Shown: one piece after another, positions 1 through 9,688 of the stretch
Position numbering within the stretch: position 1 is the stretch's first letter
How the letters are laid out: each line of letters begins with the position of its first letter
Assembly: GCA_000697455.1 (NCBI GenBank)
Contig: JNET01032060.1
Location: forward strand, 1-45,975
Length of the DNA: 45,975 nt
DNA from: Basidiobolus heterosporus B8920
Taxonomy: Eukaryota > Basidiobolomycota > Basidiobolomycetes > Basidiobolales > Basidiobolaceae
Direction of reading: 5' to 3'
The notes under the pieces: model-generated
What the model was told of the DNA's origin: nothing
What the model saw: the letters and a program-made list of their open reading frames with translations, nothing else
Databases searched by the model: none
Position numbers and translations under genes: made by a program

Positions 1-365
1 GCATCAAGAACTGGCTTTCAAAGCACTATGTAGACTCCAGGTCTTGTTGGAGAATGATACTGGGTGACCCTGCAGTAAAAAGATTTGCAGACTATGTTGA
101 TAAGTCTGAAAATCAAAAATTGGCATATTCTATCTATTTGACAGACCTTTGGCAGGATTACCTCAAGACTCACACCCCCTTCTTGCTTAATGTTAATCCT
201 TTCTTTCACAATATGGTTCAACTTGTAGATAAGCCTCTACTTCCATTACTCATGCCCCCATCACCACTAAATCTTGTACTCAGCTCTCAGGAGCTTGACA
301 GTTTAGCTCATTTACTTGCTAAGAATGATTCCAGTCTGTATACTATTGTCAAAAAGCTGCACTAG
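1..365 (+). CDS. C-terminal end of an unidentified repeat-encoded ORF
   Basis: A reading frame is open from position 3 at the window edge to TAG at 363-365, about 120 codons, so only a C-terminus is visible; the first ATG is at 54. I do not recognise a domain. The last third lies inside a 245-bp sequence that recurs at 897-1141 with a nonsense mutation, which argues that this is the 3' part of a mobile or multi-copy element and not a single-copy gene. An AATAAA-like signal follows about 35 bp after the stop, and the conserved unit ends in a run of C at 433. Candidates are the end of a non-LTR retroelement ORF or of a DNA transposon protein; nothing here decides between them. Confidence 0.4.
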   Translation, partial: IKNWLSKHYVDSRSCWRMILGDPAVKRFADYVDKSENQKLAYSIYLTDLWQDYLKTHTPFLLNVNPFFHNMVQLVDKPLLPLLMPPSPLNLVLSSQELDSLAHLLAKNDSSLYTIVKKLH

Positions 366-433
366 CAGCAAATAGCTTCTTTGTTTTAATTTATTGAAAT
401 AAAGATTTCACCTGTTGGTGATTGTCACCCCCC
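189..433 (+). repeat. 245-bp repeat, copy 1
   Basis: This stretch is the same length as 897-1141 and differs from it at only about four positions. It contains the last ~58 codons of the edge ORF plus the 3' untranslated end, and finishes in CACCCCCC. It is followed directly by a CTAA(CCCTAA)3 tract. The sharp common 3' end of both copies, with different flanks, suggests element copies that share a 3' terminus and are truncated at variable 5' points. Confidence 0.85.
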
Positions 434-436
434 TTT

Positions 437-458
437 CTAACCCTAACCCTAACCCTAA
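437..458 (+). repeat. Interstitial telomere-like tract CTAA(CCCTAA)3
   Basis: Three perfect CCCTAA units at 441-458, preceded by CTAA, lie three bases after the C-run ending repeat copy 1. CCCTAA/TTAGGG is the usual fungal telomere repeat. The position at an element's 3' end suggests insertion into, or addition of, telomeric DNA. Confidence 0.8.
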
Positions 459-896
459 GAAGATGAATGAAAAGTGGCATAGTGCCATTGGATATCCACC
501 AACTCAATGGAAGAAAGATATAACCACTTGTTTATTGATAGAATGGTGGATACTTTTTGAGATAGTTGCACAGTGCTACATATGTGACAACACACTTTTT
601 GCTCTGGGGAAAGTGAGCATAGAAGAGCAACTAAAAATTGAAGAGAAAAAAAAATAAAGTTGCTTGATACATGTAGAGAAATATTAGTTTATGGTGGTGG
701 ATTGCCACAACAGTAGCTGACCAATCATTTAACGGAATTCAATAAGTTCCTCCAAAGTAGTCATTTGCAGCTGGATTTTTCCTAGTGAGAGATTTGTAGG
801 TTGCCGATTTTATGACGGTATTTTTGCGGTGATCACGGATCCAGAAAAAAATCAGCCAATTTTCTGCTGGTGTTCTGACCGCAATTTCTCATAGGG
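459..896. other. Non-coding spacer between the two repeat copies
   Basis: The only frame of any length runs from 415 to 657 and begins inside repeat 1 and the telomere-like tract, so it is not credible as a gene. It ends in an A-rich stretch (about 642-656, AAAAAAAA within it) that could be a remnant poly(A) tail of another retroposed fragment. I see no recognisable protein or RNA. Confidence 0.5.
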
Positions 897-1141
897 AATG
901 TTAATCCTTTCTTTCACAATATGGTTCAACTTGTAGATAAGCCTCTACTTCCATGACTCATGCCCCCATCACCATTAAATCTTGTACTCAGCTCTCAGGA
1001 GCTTAACAGTTTAGCTCATTTACTTGCTAAGAATGATTCCAGTCTGTATACTATTGTTAAAAAGCTGCACTAGCAGCAAATAGCTTCTTTGTTTTAATTT
1101 ATTGAAATAAAGATTTCACCTGTTGGTGATTGTCACCCCCC
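897..1141 (+). repeat. 245-bp repeat, copy 2 (5'-truncated, ORF broken)
   Basis: Near-identical to 189-433. One of the substitutions turns a TTA leucine codon into TGA (CCATTACTC in copy 1, CCATGACTC in copy 2, about position 955), so the element ORF cannot be translated through it. The copy ends in the same C-run and is followed by TAAG, giving CCCTAAG at the junction; upstream sequence is unrelated to copy 1. It is probably a dead, 5'-truncated insertion. Confidence 0.85.
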
Positions 1142-1846
1142 TAAGTATTCCAAGTAAAAGCTCAGTGTGAATTGTGGGTGAGAGGAATTTAGTAAGCAAA
1201 TATAACAAGGGTGAGATCAAGTATGAGTAATTAGATGCTAGGTTATGTGAGTTTCAACAAATACTTGTGTTGTATTTCACTAATGCTGGCAGCTTTTCTG
1301 AATATAAAGTTCACTCCGATATTGTATTTGAGCAATTAGAAGTATTTGAATCACCTCACTTTATTCAACTTGTCTTGCAATCATTGGTTTTGAGCATATA
1401 CCTCTAAGGACTTCCCTAATACATTCTCAACATTATTTAAATTACTTTCTACTAAAGCTTCACAACCAAAAGTTCCTAAAGAGCAGACTGCATATTCTTG
1501 TTCTCCAAATCAGTTCATCCTGCTTTCAAAATTGAACAATTGTTAGATCAGTAGAATGTATGGTAATGTTTTCAAGATATCTATGGAAAGTAAACATAAA
1601 TATCAATGGGCCTATATGTAGAAGTGAAAAGTACAAATGCTAAGCATCTCAAGAGCTCTATGCTGTATTTACAATATAATCTTGTATCAGGAGTATGGAT
1701 GGATCTATGGTCTCATTAGTCATCCATCCCCCTTAGTATTTTTAACCAATAAGGGTCATCATGTTGCCATAGCTTACTCAGTAGAATGCCCCGTTCTCTT
1801 GATTATGATGTAGGCTGTGGACTTTGTTGTATCGTTGATATATGTA
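1142..1846. other. Intergenic, no gene recognised
   Basis: AT-rich sequence with stops in all frames and no coding stretch I can support. It lies between the repeat copies and the UDP-glycosyltransferase and should hold that gene's promoter if the gene is expressed. Confidence 0.5.
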
Positions 1847-3502
1847 ATGTGGCTAATAATTGTTTGCCACTATGTTATGGCTGGTATAGGCCTTCTTATA
1901 TCATCCGTAATTGCTGAGAAAACAATAGAAGGATTGCCTCCATTACGTATTTTGGCAGGGGTAACTTACGCCTCTTATACACATGCCGTAGCGCTACTGG
2001 AAATTAGTAAGCAGCTTATTGACCGTTAGCACGTTGTTTACTTTGCTGCATTTAGTTATGACTTAAAATGGGGAGCCAGTATAGACAAACTAAATTTGGT
2101 CAATCTCGGAGGCGTGTCACCACAGCGTGAACAGTTTGTTGCTATGTTAGAACAGCTAACTGCATTAACCAGCAGTAATCCCGATGCTGCTTATGATCAT
2201 AACTACGGTGTCATGTTTGAGGATTATGCTCGATTGTATGCTCTATTTCGGGATCTTATATCTGGTCAATCACAGCACGGTAGCCCGATGGATGTTGTTC
2301 TGTGTGATTTTTTTGCCAGACCATGTATCGACGCAGCACATTCGCTTCATGTTCCGTGCATTATTACACAAACTTCCCTCGATGTCCACGACTTTGGCAA
2401 TCAACCTTATTTGCCGTACCTTCGAAGCTCATCCAAGGTTACACTAGAGCATGCGTCCTTTTGGGAACGAATGCACGAAAAGTTTATATTGCCGCTGCAG
2501 AAAGAATACACGAGGGGTACAAGCTATCAACACCAGTTCAAAGTATTTGAGGAACTGGGCGTGGAGCCCTATACAACATTAACTCGATCTTGTGAGAACA
2601 GTTTGGTGTTTGTTGCTTCTGTTCCGTGGATTGATCCTCCACGACCTATTCCTCCGAATGTCCATTATATTGGCCCTGCGCTCTCTAAACACTATGAACC
2701 ACTTAATACAGACCTTCAGGAATTTCTTGATGCGCATACACGTAGCGTTTACATTGGATTCGGGAGTTTGATGACGATTAAGCCAACTCAATTTGAGGCC
2801 ATGGTCCAGGCGCTGACCGTTGCATATCATGCTGGATTAATAGATGGCATAGTCTGGGGACTTATGAGCACACAGATTGACGATCTAACTGCTGTGGTCC
2901 AAACAAATAGCACGACAAGGTCAGGAGAAACGATTTATGAGAAGCATCGTCTTGATGATATGCACCGGGGTAGGCATCCATTCATTCGTATTTTAGAAAG
3001 AGCTCCACAGCGTGCAGTATTGAAGCATCCATCTGTGAAGTTGTTCATCTCACATTGTGGTCTAGGTTCCATTCATGAAGTTATGGAAGCTGGAACACCT
3101 ATTTTGGGCATTCCCGCCTTTGCAGACCAGCCGTCAAACGCGTTGATCATTGATAAGTTGAACACAGGTCGACACCTTTCGTGGAACGACGTTGGTACTA
3201 GCACAATGCACTCCACACTAGAGCACATATTAAGTGCAAAGGAAATAGATACGACTGTGACTAGACTCCAAAGGCTGATCACCCTGTTTAATAACCGGAT
3301 TGGTTATGCCGTCGACACCGTAGAGATGATGGCAGTTCCAGGAATGTTGAAACTAATAGAGCCGGCAGACCGACGTATGTCTTGGTGGAAGGCCAATAAT
3401 GTTGATCTGTGGATAACTGTAACCACCATCCCAGTACTTTTCATCTACACAAGCATTCTTTTACTTAAACACCAGAAATTAGCAAAGATCAAGAAGCTAT
3501 AG
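1847..3502 (+). pseudogene. UDP-glycosyltransferase (GT1, membrane-bound), interrupted by an in-frame TAG
   Basis: The family transfers a sugar from UDP-sugar to a lipid or small acceptor, usually at the ER. The first ATG in frame (1847) starts a hydrophobic leader; a further TAG lies upstream at 1811-1813. Then come the GT1 start of the N-domain (ILAGVTYASYTHAVALLEIS), a TAG at 2027-2029, and immediately, in the same frame, HVVYFAAFSYDLKWG, which is the expected continuation. The C-domain donor-binding motif is intact: FISHCGLGSIHEVMEAGTP, then FADQPSNA. The C-terminus has one membrane segment (about LWITVTTIPVLFIYTSILL) and a lysine-rich tail ending KIKKL, typical of ER retention. There are no introns. 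About 550 codons, normal for the family. Without the TAG the protein looks complete, so this is a recent nonsense allele, a readthrough case or a sequence error. Confidence 0.85.
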
Positions 3503-3999
3503 TACTCGCAACAATATACATCTAACCCATATTATTGTGAGGAAATCCCATGTTTTGTGGCGTATTAGTAGATCTCCTATGTTCATTAGATCTGGATGTA
3601 CTAAATGCACTGAATGTACTGAATGTACTGAATGTACTGAATGTATTGATGGAAGCACCTATGGAAACACCCAGGCTCTGATCCATCCTCCGGGCACCAA
3701 AAAAAGCACAATTAATAAAAATATGTGAGATATTAGGTTACTTTGACTAATTTGTCACTGACTGTTGCTATATTTGTACAAACCATATAACCCACAATTT
3801 CGTCACCATTAATGTTGCTGTGCTGATTTGAACCCAAAGTACCCCAATCAACCTTAATTTTGGGAAGCTTTCTAATAATTCATTTAACATAGGTCGAGCC
3901 AAAATCCATACTAACCTATCAAATAATTCGTTTTCTAATTTATAATACGTTATCAATCTTGAAAGAGATTGCTCTTGCTTCTTTATCCAATATCCGAGT
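3503..3999. other. Intergenic, contains a 9-bp minisatellite
   Basis: No gene recognised. The short frame at 3537-3728 exists only because a 9-bp unit repeats in frame and is rejected. The last ~200 bp should carry the GMD promoter and 5' leader. Confidence 0.5.
3600..3644 (+). repeat. 9-bp tandem repeat, five units
   Basis: Unit ACTGAATGT is repeated four times perfectly (3609-3644) after one degenerate unit (3600-3608). It sits about 100 bp downstream of the glycosyltransferase stop. Confidence 0.85.
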
Positions 4000-5238
4000 A
4001 TGGCTGCAAACACTCACACTATCCCTCTCAGAGTTACTGACTTGACACCTGAGGAATACAGAGCCCGCAAGGTCGCTCTAATTACCGGTAAGCTGTTAGC
4101 TTGAATGGCTTGTTCCACTTCCTCTCTAATATTGATTATTTTTATAGGTATTACCGGACAAGATGGCTCTTATCTTACCGAGTTTTTGATAGCTAAGGGC
4201 TATACTGTTCATGGTATCATTCGTCGCTCGTCTTCTTTCAATACTTTCAGAATTGAGCACCTATACAAGGACCGTCATCAAGACGGCCGTCCCCAAATGA
4301 TTCTTCATTATGGTGACCTGACTGACTCTACTTCTTTGGTCCACATTATGTCTCAAGTCCAGCCTTCCGAGATTTATAATCTTGGTGCCCAATCTCACGT
4401 CAAAGTGTCCTTTGATATGGCTGAATATACTGTAAGTCTGCCTTTTTATACTTTTCTCTCAATATATCGGTGACTTAAATCAATTGTTTAGGGCGACGTC
4501 GATGGTTTGGGTACTCTTCGCTTGTTGGACGCCATTCGTACATGTGGCTTAACCCAGCACGTGCGTTTTTACCAGGCTTCGACATCTGAGTTATACGGTC
4601 AAGTAGTTGAGACTCCTCAAAAGGAAACCACTCCATTCTATCCTCGCTCACCATACGGTGTTGCTAAGCTTTACGCTTACTGGATTGTTGTAAACTATCG
4701 TGAAGCTTATAACATGTATGCTTGTAACGGTGTTTTATTCAATCATGAGTCACCACGTCGTGGACGTACTTTTGTTACTCGTAAAATCTCACGTGCTGTT
4801 GCTAATATTGCTGCAGGCAAGCAAGAATGCTTATACCTTGGTAACATCGACTCTAAACGTGATTGGGGACACGCTCGTGACTATATCGAAGGAATGTGGC
4901 TCATGTTGCAACAAGAAAAGCCCGAAGACTTTGTCCTTGCTACTGGTGAAACTCATACTGTCAAGGAGTTCGTTGAAAAAGCCTTCAAGGTCGTTGGTAA
5001 GGATATCGTTTGGGAGGGTCAGGCTGAAGAAGAAATCGGCAGAGAAGCTGATACTGGTATCGCCCGAGTTAAGATTGACGCCAAATATTATCGTCCTACC
5101 GAGGTAGAGCTGCTTCTAGGTGACCCTACCAAAGCACAAACACTTCTTGGCTGGAAACGTAAGGTCACATTTGATGAGCTAGTCAAGGAGATGGTCAAGG
5201 CTGATATTCAAGGTGTGAGTGACGGAGATATCAACTAA
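4000..5238 (+). CDS. GMD: GDP-mannose 4,6-dehydratase
   Basis: Converts GDP-mannose to GDP-4-keto-6-deoxymannose, the first step to GDP-fucose, in the cytosol. Three exons: 4000-4087, 4148-4431, 4492-5238 (two 60-nt introns), giving 372 residues, the usual length. The first intron splits the nucleotide-binding loop; joined, it reads [11 protein letters not shown]. Other family hallmarks are [12 protein letters not shown], the STSELYG serine/threonine region, the catalytic [12 protein letters not shown] (Tyr-x3-Lys), NHESPRRG and [14 protein letters not shown]. Start chosen at ATG 4000: it gives correct phase across the first intron and a normal short N-terminus. Codon use is biased in the way seen in the well-expressed IDH and EF-Tu genes of this window. 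No epimerase/reductase partner is adjacent. No defects seen. Confidence 0.95.
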
Positions 5239-6599
5239 CTATCGACATTTGTATTGCATCATAACCTTGTTTACATTTAACGTAATTATAAATCACATAA
5301 ATAAAGAAGGTTACTGGTAACATTTATGGCGAGTTATAGTGAGGCAAGATGGCAGCATCAGATCATACAAAACAGTAGATTGGGTAAAGCCACTAGTCTG
5401 AATCAAGCAAAATATGGTTAGATCGAGCAGTTGGAGATTGGGGTGGTGCTTTATAAACGGTTCCGGCTGAGTGCTGATATCATCAACGAGGCTCTGATGG
5501 ATGTAATTCTATGCAAGGCATGAAGCTAATTTAGTGGAGAACATAAATGACTAAGGAGGCAGTAGTGCGCACGAACGTAGATGGCAGAGACTATCGCAGT
5601 CTTGCAGCCTGTACATTATATCATATTTGCCTGATTCACGAAGGAGCAACTGTATGAGTATGTCGGAAATGAATGAGAGGCGACGACCCGGTCCATGTTG
5701 GGTAGTGCGAATACGTGTAGTGTGAATACGTGTAGTGTGAATACGTAAACTACCTTAGATACCATAAACCTTGGCCGAGAAACCGCTTGTAGGAAATTAA
5801 ATCTCCGAGTTTTAATATAATCTAACGATTCTTGCTAATGGAACAAATGAAATCGCCCTTGCTAACATGTAGGGCTCAGGCGATGTTGATAGGAATAGTG
5901 ATCCCATTCCACGTTTAGTATTATTGCAAATCCTTTCTCTGTTTGGATTCAGTGGCATTCAACTTAGCATTCAACTACATGGCAAAATAGATTCAACGGC
6001 AGTCAATGGCATTCACTCACATTCCAAAGCAATGTGATCATAATGCTAGCGTAGTCAGGGGATGAAGGCGGGGTAAGAAGCAACAAACAAGATTAATTGA
6101 TCCTACTTTTCACCTACTTCCCACCTACTTTTCGTTATCAAATTAATTACAGCAAAGATGCATTGTTTTCTTTCAAGTTTCGCTCTCCCTCCACACTCAC
6201 TACAACGACTTGCTTCTACCAGAGATCAACCCTGGTATGGAAGTCGTTTGGTTCATGCCCTAGTTAGCCAGATTAAACCGTGATTCATGTGCTAAGAGAT
6301 TCAGTTGGTTGACCTGCACCAGTTGCATGCGTTTGTTGCCGTTGCAACAACAAATTCTGTGATCCATGGGCCAGAATTCATGCTTGCCGACACCCCGCAT
6401 TTACCTGATCGATGACCTCTGATAAAGGAGCGGATGTTTATTTAAATACTAGATACCTTATCTCTTTTTACCAATTTATAGTTGTGGCAGTTTTCTACTG
6501 GATTCCCCTCCCCGTAGTTCTTTTCCTCTCTTCTTTTATCATCAGTTCCCTTACATTGTTAGAAGAGAAAAGTATCCGATTTATTCCATTTTCTGAGTG
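5239..6599. other. Intergenic, 1.36 kb, with short tandem repeats
   Basis: No gene recognised. It contains a 3 x 15-bp repeat (5702-5746) and several loose repeats of GGCATTCA (around 5950-6030) and CACCTACTT (around 6109-6131). The frame at 6412-6600 is hydrophobic and T-rich but ends exactly where the next gene starts, so it is treated as promoter/leader sequence. Confidence 0.5.
5702..5746 (+). repeat. 15-bp tandem repeat, three units
   Basis: Unit GTAGTGTGAATACGT occurs three times head to tail, the first with one change (GTGCG). Each unit ends in TACGT, so ACGT palindromes recur every 15 bp. The repeat lies between GMD and the histone-fold gene. Confidence 0.85.
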
Positions 6600-8891
6600 A
6601 TGCGACTTCTTTCCGCCAAAGGTAAGTCCTAGTAAACACTCGTATTATTGCCATGATTCTAACCCCTTTAACCCTGATAGATGCCATGTATGTTACCCCC
6701 AAGGCGACAAAGTCAATAGTGTCACGTATTGGTTCCTTTCCAGTTGCCAATGATGCTGTGTTTGCCATTAATGGCTTTCTCGACGAGTTTCTATATCTCG
6801 TAATCTCGCATTTACCCAGCGATAGAATGGATGTTTCCGGTGTCGAAGAATCATTGTGGAAGCTTCTCCCGCACGGCCCCTTGGCTAGAGAAGCTATTCG
6901 TAGTGCCCACAATCTTTCGAAAACATCTTCGTCTAGCCCAACCGAGTTCAACACGAATTCTGTGTCTGCAGCTGATACCGAATCGTTTGCCATATCTGAA
7001 CCAGACCCTGACAAAACGGCTAGATATGAGCAGCTTAGAGTCAAGTGTCTGAGATACAGTACATTAGGAACTGAACATGCAAATACATCGCGATTACTAC
7101 TCGGCCCTCAGCAGGCTGGAGAAGATTTCACTAGCATTACTGTGCTTTTCATCACTGCCATACTGGAATATATGGCAAGATTCTTGATCAACAGTGTGGC
7201 AGTGATGGCAAAGCAACAGCTTAGAGCCAGTATCGGTTTGGAGGAAGTATTTAGTGGATTAAATATAGATGGTCACATAAAGGGCCTATTCCAGAAAATG
7301 ATGTTTTATTCTAAATTGCAGGTAAATTCCATATGATTTCAAGATTAGCATATGCATGTCTTACAGATATTCTAATAATAGAAACGCGCGGTTGCCGAAG
7401 CATTGGCCAAAGGGTCTAAGAATTTCAGTCCTGTTGAAAGGAAAATCACCACAACAGGGATTTCCAGAGATACTCATGAGGCATCTCTTGTGACTAAAAT
7501 GGACCCTGAAGGGTCTCTCGTTCAAGTAGAAAGACAGGAAGGTCTTGCCCTTCCTACGAGTGAGATATCTCCAAAAAAAGGAAGATCTTTTTCGTCGTTT
7601 ATTCTTAAAGGGAAATCGAAGGTACCAAGCAGTCCAAGCTCTGCTGAAAACTCACCTTCTCCTAAGACCGGATTGTTCCGCTTCATGCCAACAATGCCAA
7701 CCGAGTCTCAGAATCTAGGCCATAGAAGTCGTTCCGTAGAAGCTCTCCGACTCTCTAGGAAGAGTGTCGAGACCACCAAAAGTGAAGGAAATAATGTTTC
7801 ATTGGTAAACTATCAAGCGTTAAGTTTAAATATTTAGGCCAAGGATTAATCAGCAATCTTTTAGGATGAATCGTTTGAAGAATTCCTTCACGCCAACGAA
7901 ACAAAAAAGATAACCCTTACACCAAACCGATTACGAAGTATCGAGGTAATAGCAGTAACAATTAGCTTGTTAAAACCTGCAGTAACTTACATGTATTCCT
8001 TTATTCCAAAATAATCAGATTCTGAAAAAGAAAGAAAAATATCAACCACGAGCACCTATCAAGATTAGTCCAAATACCATGAAATCTGAAGCTCCAGCCC
8101 CTAAAAAAATCGTTGTACCTAAGAAGGCTGAAACGTTGTATGAATTCTTGAACAGCTCGCCAGCGAACACACCCCCAGTGGTAAGTGGTACTCGATCATA
8201 AAAATGTTGATATACGGATAGCTGACTGGGTGACTCTAAGGCTACCAAGAAATATATATCTAGGGCCCCAGTAATAATGAAGCGTACTATCTTGCAACCG
8301 TCCACGACTCAGTTATCCTCTTCTGGAGAGGGTTCCCCTAGAGAGATAGCACACATTACTCCCAAGCCGAAAGAAAGTATCTATGACTTTTTATTGAACG
8401 AAAACTCCACCCTGCCTGAGGTGAAACTCCGTCCCAAGTCCGAACGAGCACGTCTTAAGAAAATTCACTCCACAGGGCACGGGCAACCAGACGATACTCT
8501 AACCCCGTGTTACGGAGATCTCGACCAAAAGCCTGCGCTTCTATACCGACGACGTAGAGGATTGTCGGTGCCTTTTGATACCGAGCCAGACTCAGCGAAG
8601 GAGGCCTTGAAACTACTCACACCTACGAGCCAGAGTAATTTCCTGGGGCTAGATTCGATACCACAGCGGATACATCGCCAGCGGTCTCTGATAGAGCTAC
8701 CGACCTACACCTCTTTGCCCTCTCCAAAAACAGAGAGCGATGGATCTGAAAGCTCGGACGCTGTACTATCCCCAATGGACACCCCCATCCATAGTCCACT
8801 AAAAACGGAACCAAACTCATCACTGCAAGACATTTTGAGCGAGGATAACAGAGCATTCTACCCATTGTGTATGTGTGAGAATTGTGAATGA
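6600..8891 (+). CDS. Conserved fungal-type protein with histone-fold-like region and repeated E-(S/T)-x-Y-x-F-L motifs
   Basis: Six exons: 6600-6621, 6681-7321, 7382-7804, 7865-7945, 8019-8180, 8241-8891; four of five introns are 59-60 nt. Predicted 659 residues. The tiny first exon (MRLLSAK) was chosen because it restores frame and gives KDAMYVTPKATKSIVSRIGSF. Residues ~10-60 are helical. Residues ~155-220 (FTSITVLFITAILEYMARFL... followed by two helices) resemble the histone H2A helix pattern, where AAVLEYLTAEILE is the classic form; this is recognition of a pattern, not a proven fold. The rest is disordered, Ser/Pro/Lys-rich and charged. Three similar short motifs are present: DESFEEFL (~363), AETLYEFL (~426) and KESIYDFLL (~487), the second followed by Pro-rich sequence. 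The function is not known to me; a nuclear or chromatin role is only suggested by the fold resemblance. Confidence 0.75.
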
Positions 8892-9688
8892 GTTTAATTA
8901 GTGCAAATGCTTGATTTCACCCACATACTCCTTAATATAATCAAACCAATAATCCCATTCACCTATCATCAAAATTTCATAAACAATCAATTGTGTTAAG
9001 AATCCCAAGTGTAGTCGCTGATCCTGTGTGGCTAACCTATTCCATCGCTGGTTGAATTTCCCCGCATTACGTCTACGATCAGCAGCTGGCGAATGGTTCC
9101 TGACTGCTATCTAATTGCCCCATTTTTCGGCTTCTATTAACCTCTTGGGATTGGAGGAGAGTATCAATGGGGAAACCAAAATAGTGAGCTCGCCCGGAAC
9201 GAAATACTCCCAGCCCCGCTCTGAGGTAAAGTTTTGACAGTGACTACCACGCACACACGTACACACGCACACACAGACACTCACCCAGTGGACGTAGAGG
9301 CAAACCCTATATCCTTCAACCATCTGGTCCCTACACGCTTACACCTTTAACGCTTAAAACTAGATATTTGATAATTCTTATCCCCACTTTTTCCACCATC
9401 CGGTCAATGATTAGTACCAAATATACATACAAATTTACATTAAAGCCCACTAAATGCTAGCCTTGTAGATGCATTCTATTCACAATTTGAGACGATATGT
9501 GCATGACTGGTGATCCTAATCGGGGTTGCCTAATTCCTGACAAGAATGGTCAAAATTTTTTCCTTTCAGTGACGTTTTGAGGGAGCTACCCTTGAAATCT
9601 CATAAAGGTTGCTCTTATACTTTACCACGGGTTGCTTCCAACTCTTGACTTCTTTCGTTTCTCTTCAAACGTAACCCACTTTATAAAC
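8892..9688. other. Intergenic, with a CA-rich stretch
   Basis: No gene recognised. A degenerate (CA)n/CACACG tract lies at about 9249-9285. The last ~150 bp (pyrimidine-rich, around 9640-9680) should be the IDH promoter and leader. Confidence 0.5.

Noticed and set aside
415-657. 80-codon frame after repeat copy 1
   Set aside because: It starts inside the repeat, runs through the telomere-like tract and ends in an A-tract; no protein-like conservation is visible.
2025-2061. The TAG of the glycosyltransferase could lie in a tiny intron (GTTAGC ... TTTAG)
   Set aside because: It would be only ~35 nt and would remove residues (HVVYFAAFS) that belong to the conserved N-domain.
1847-3502. TAG read as a sense codon in this organism
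   Set aside because: TAG is used as the terminal codon by the same frame at its end, by the CCDC137-like gene (34556-34558) and by the forkhead gene, so it is a stop here.
3537-3728. Frame with Cys-Thr-Glu repeats
   Set aside because: Explained by the 9-bp minisatellite; no ATG start and no recognisable remainder.
6412-6600. 62-codon hydrophobic frame upstream of the histone-fold gene
   Set aside because: It overlaps the next gene's start codon, is pyrimidine-rich leader/promoter sequence and matches nothing I know.
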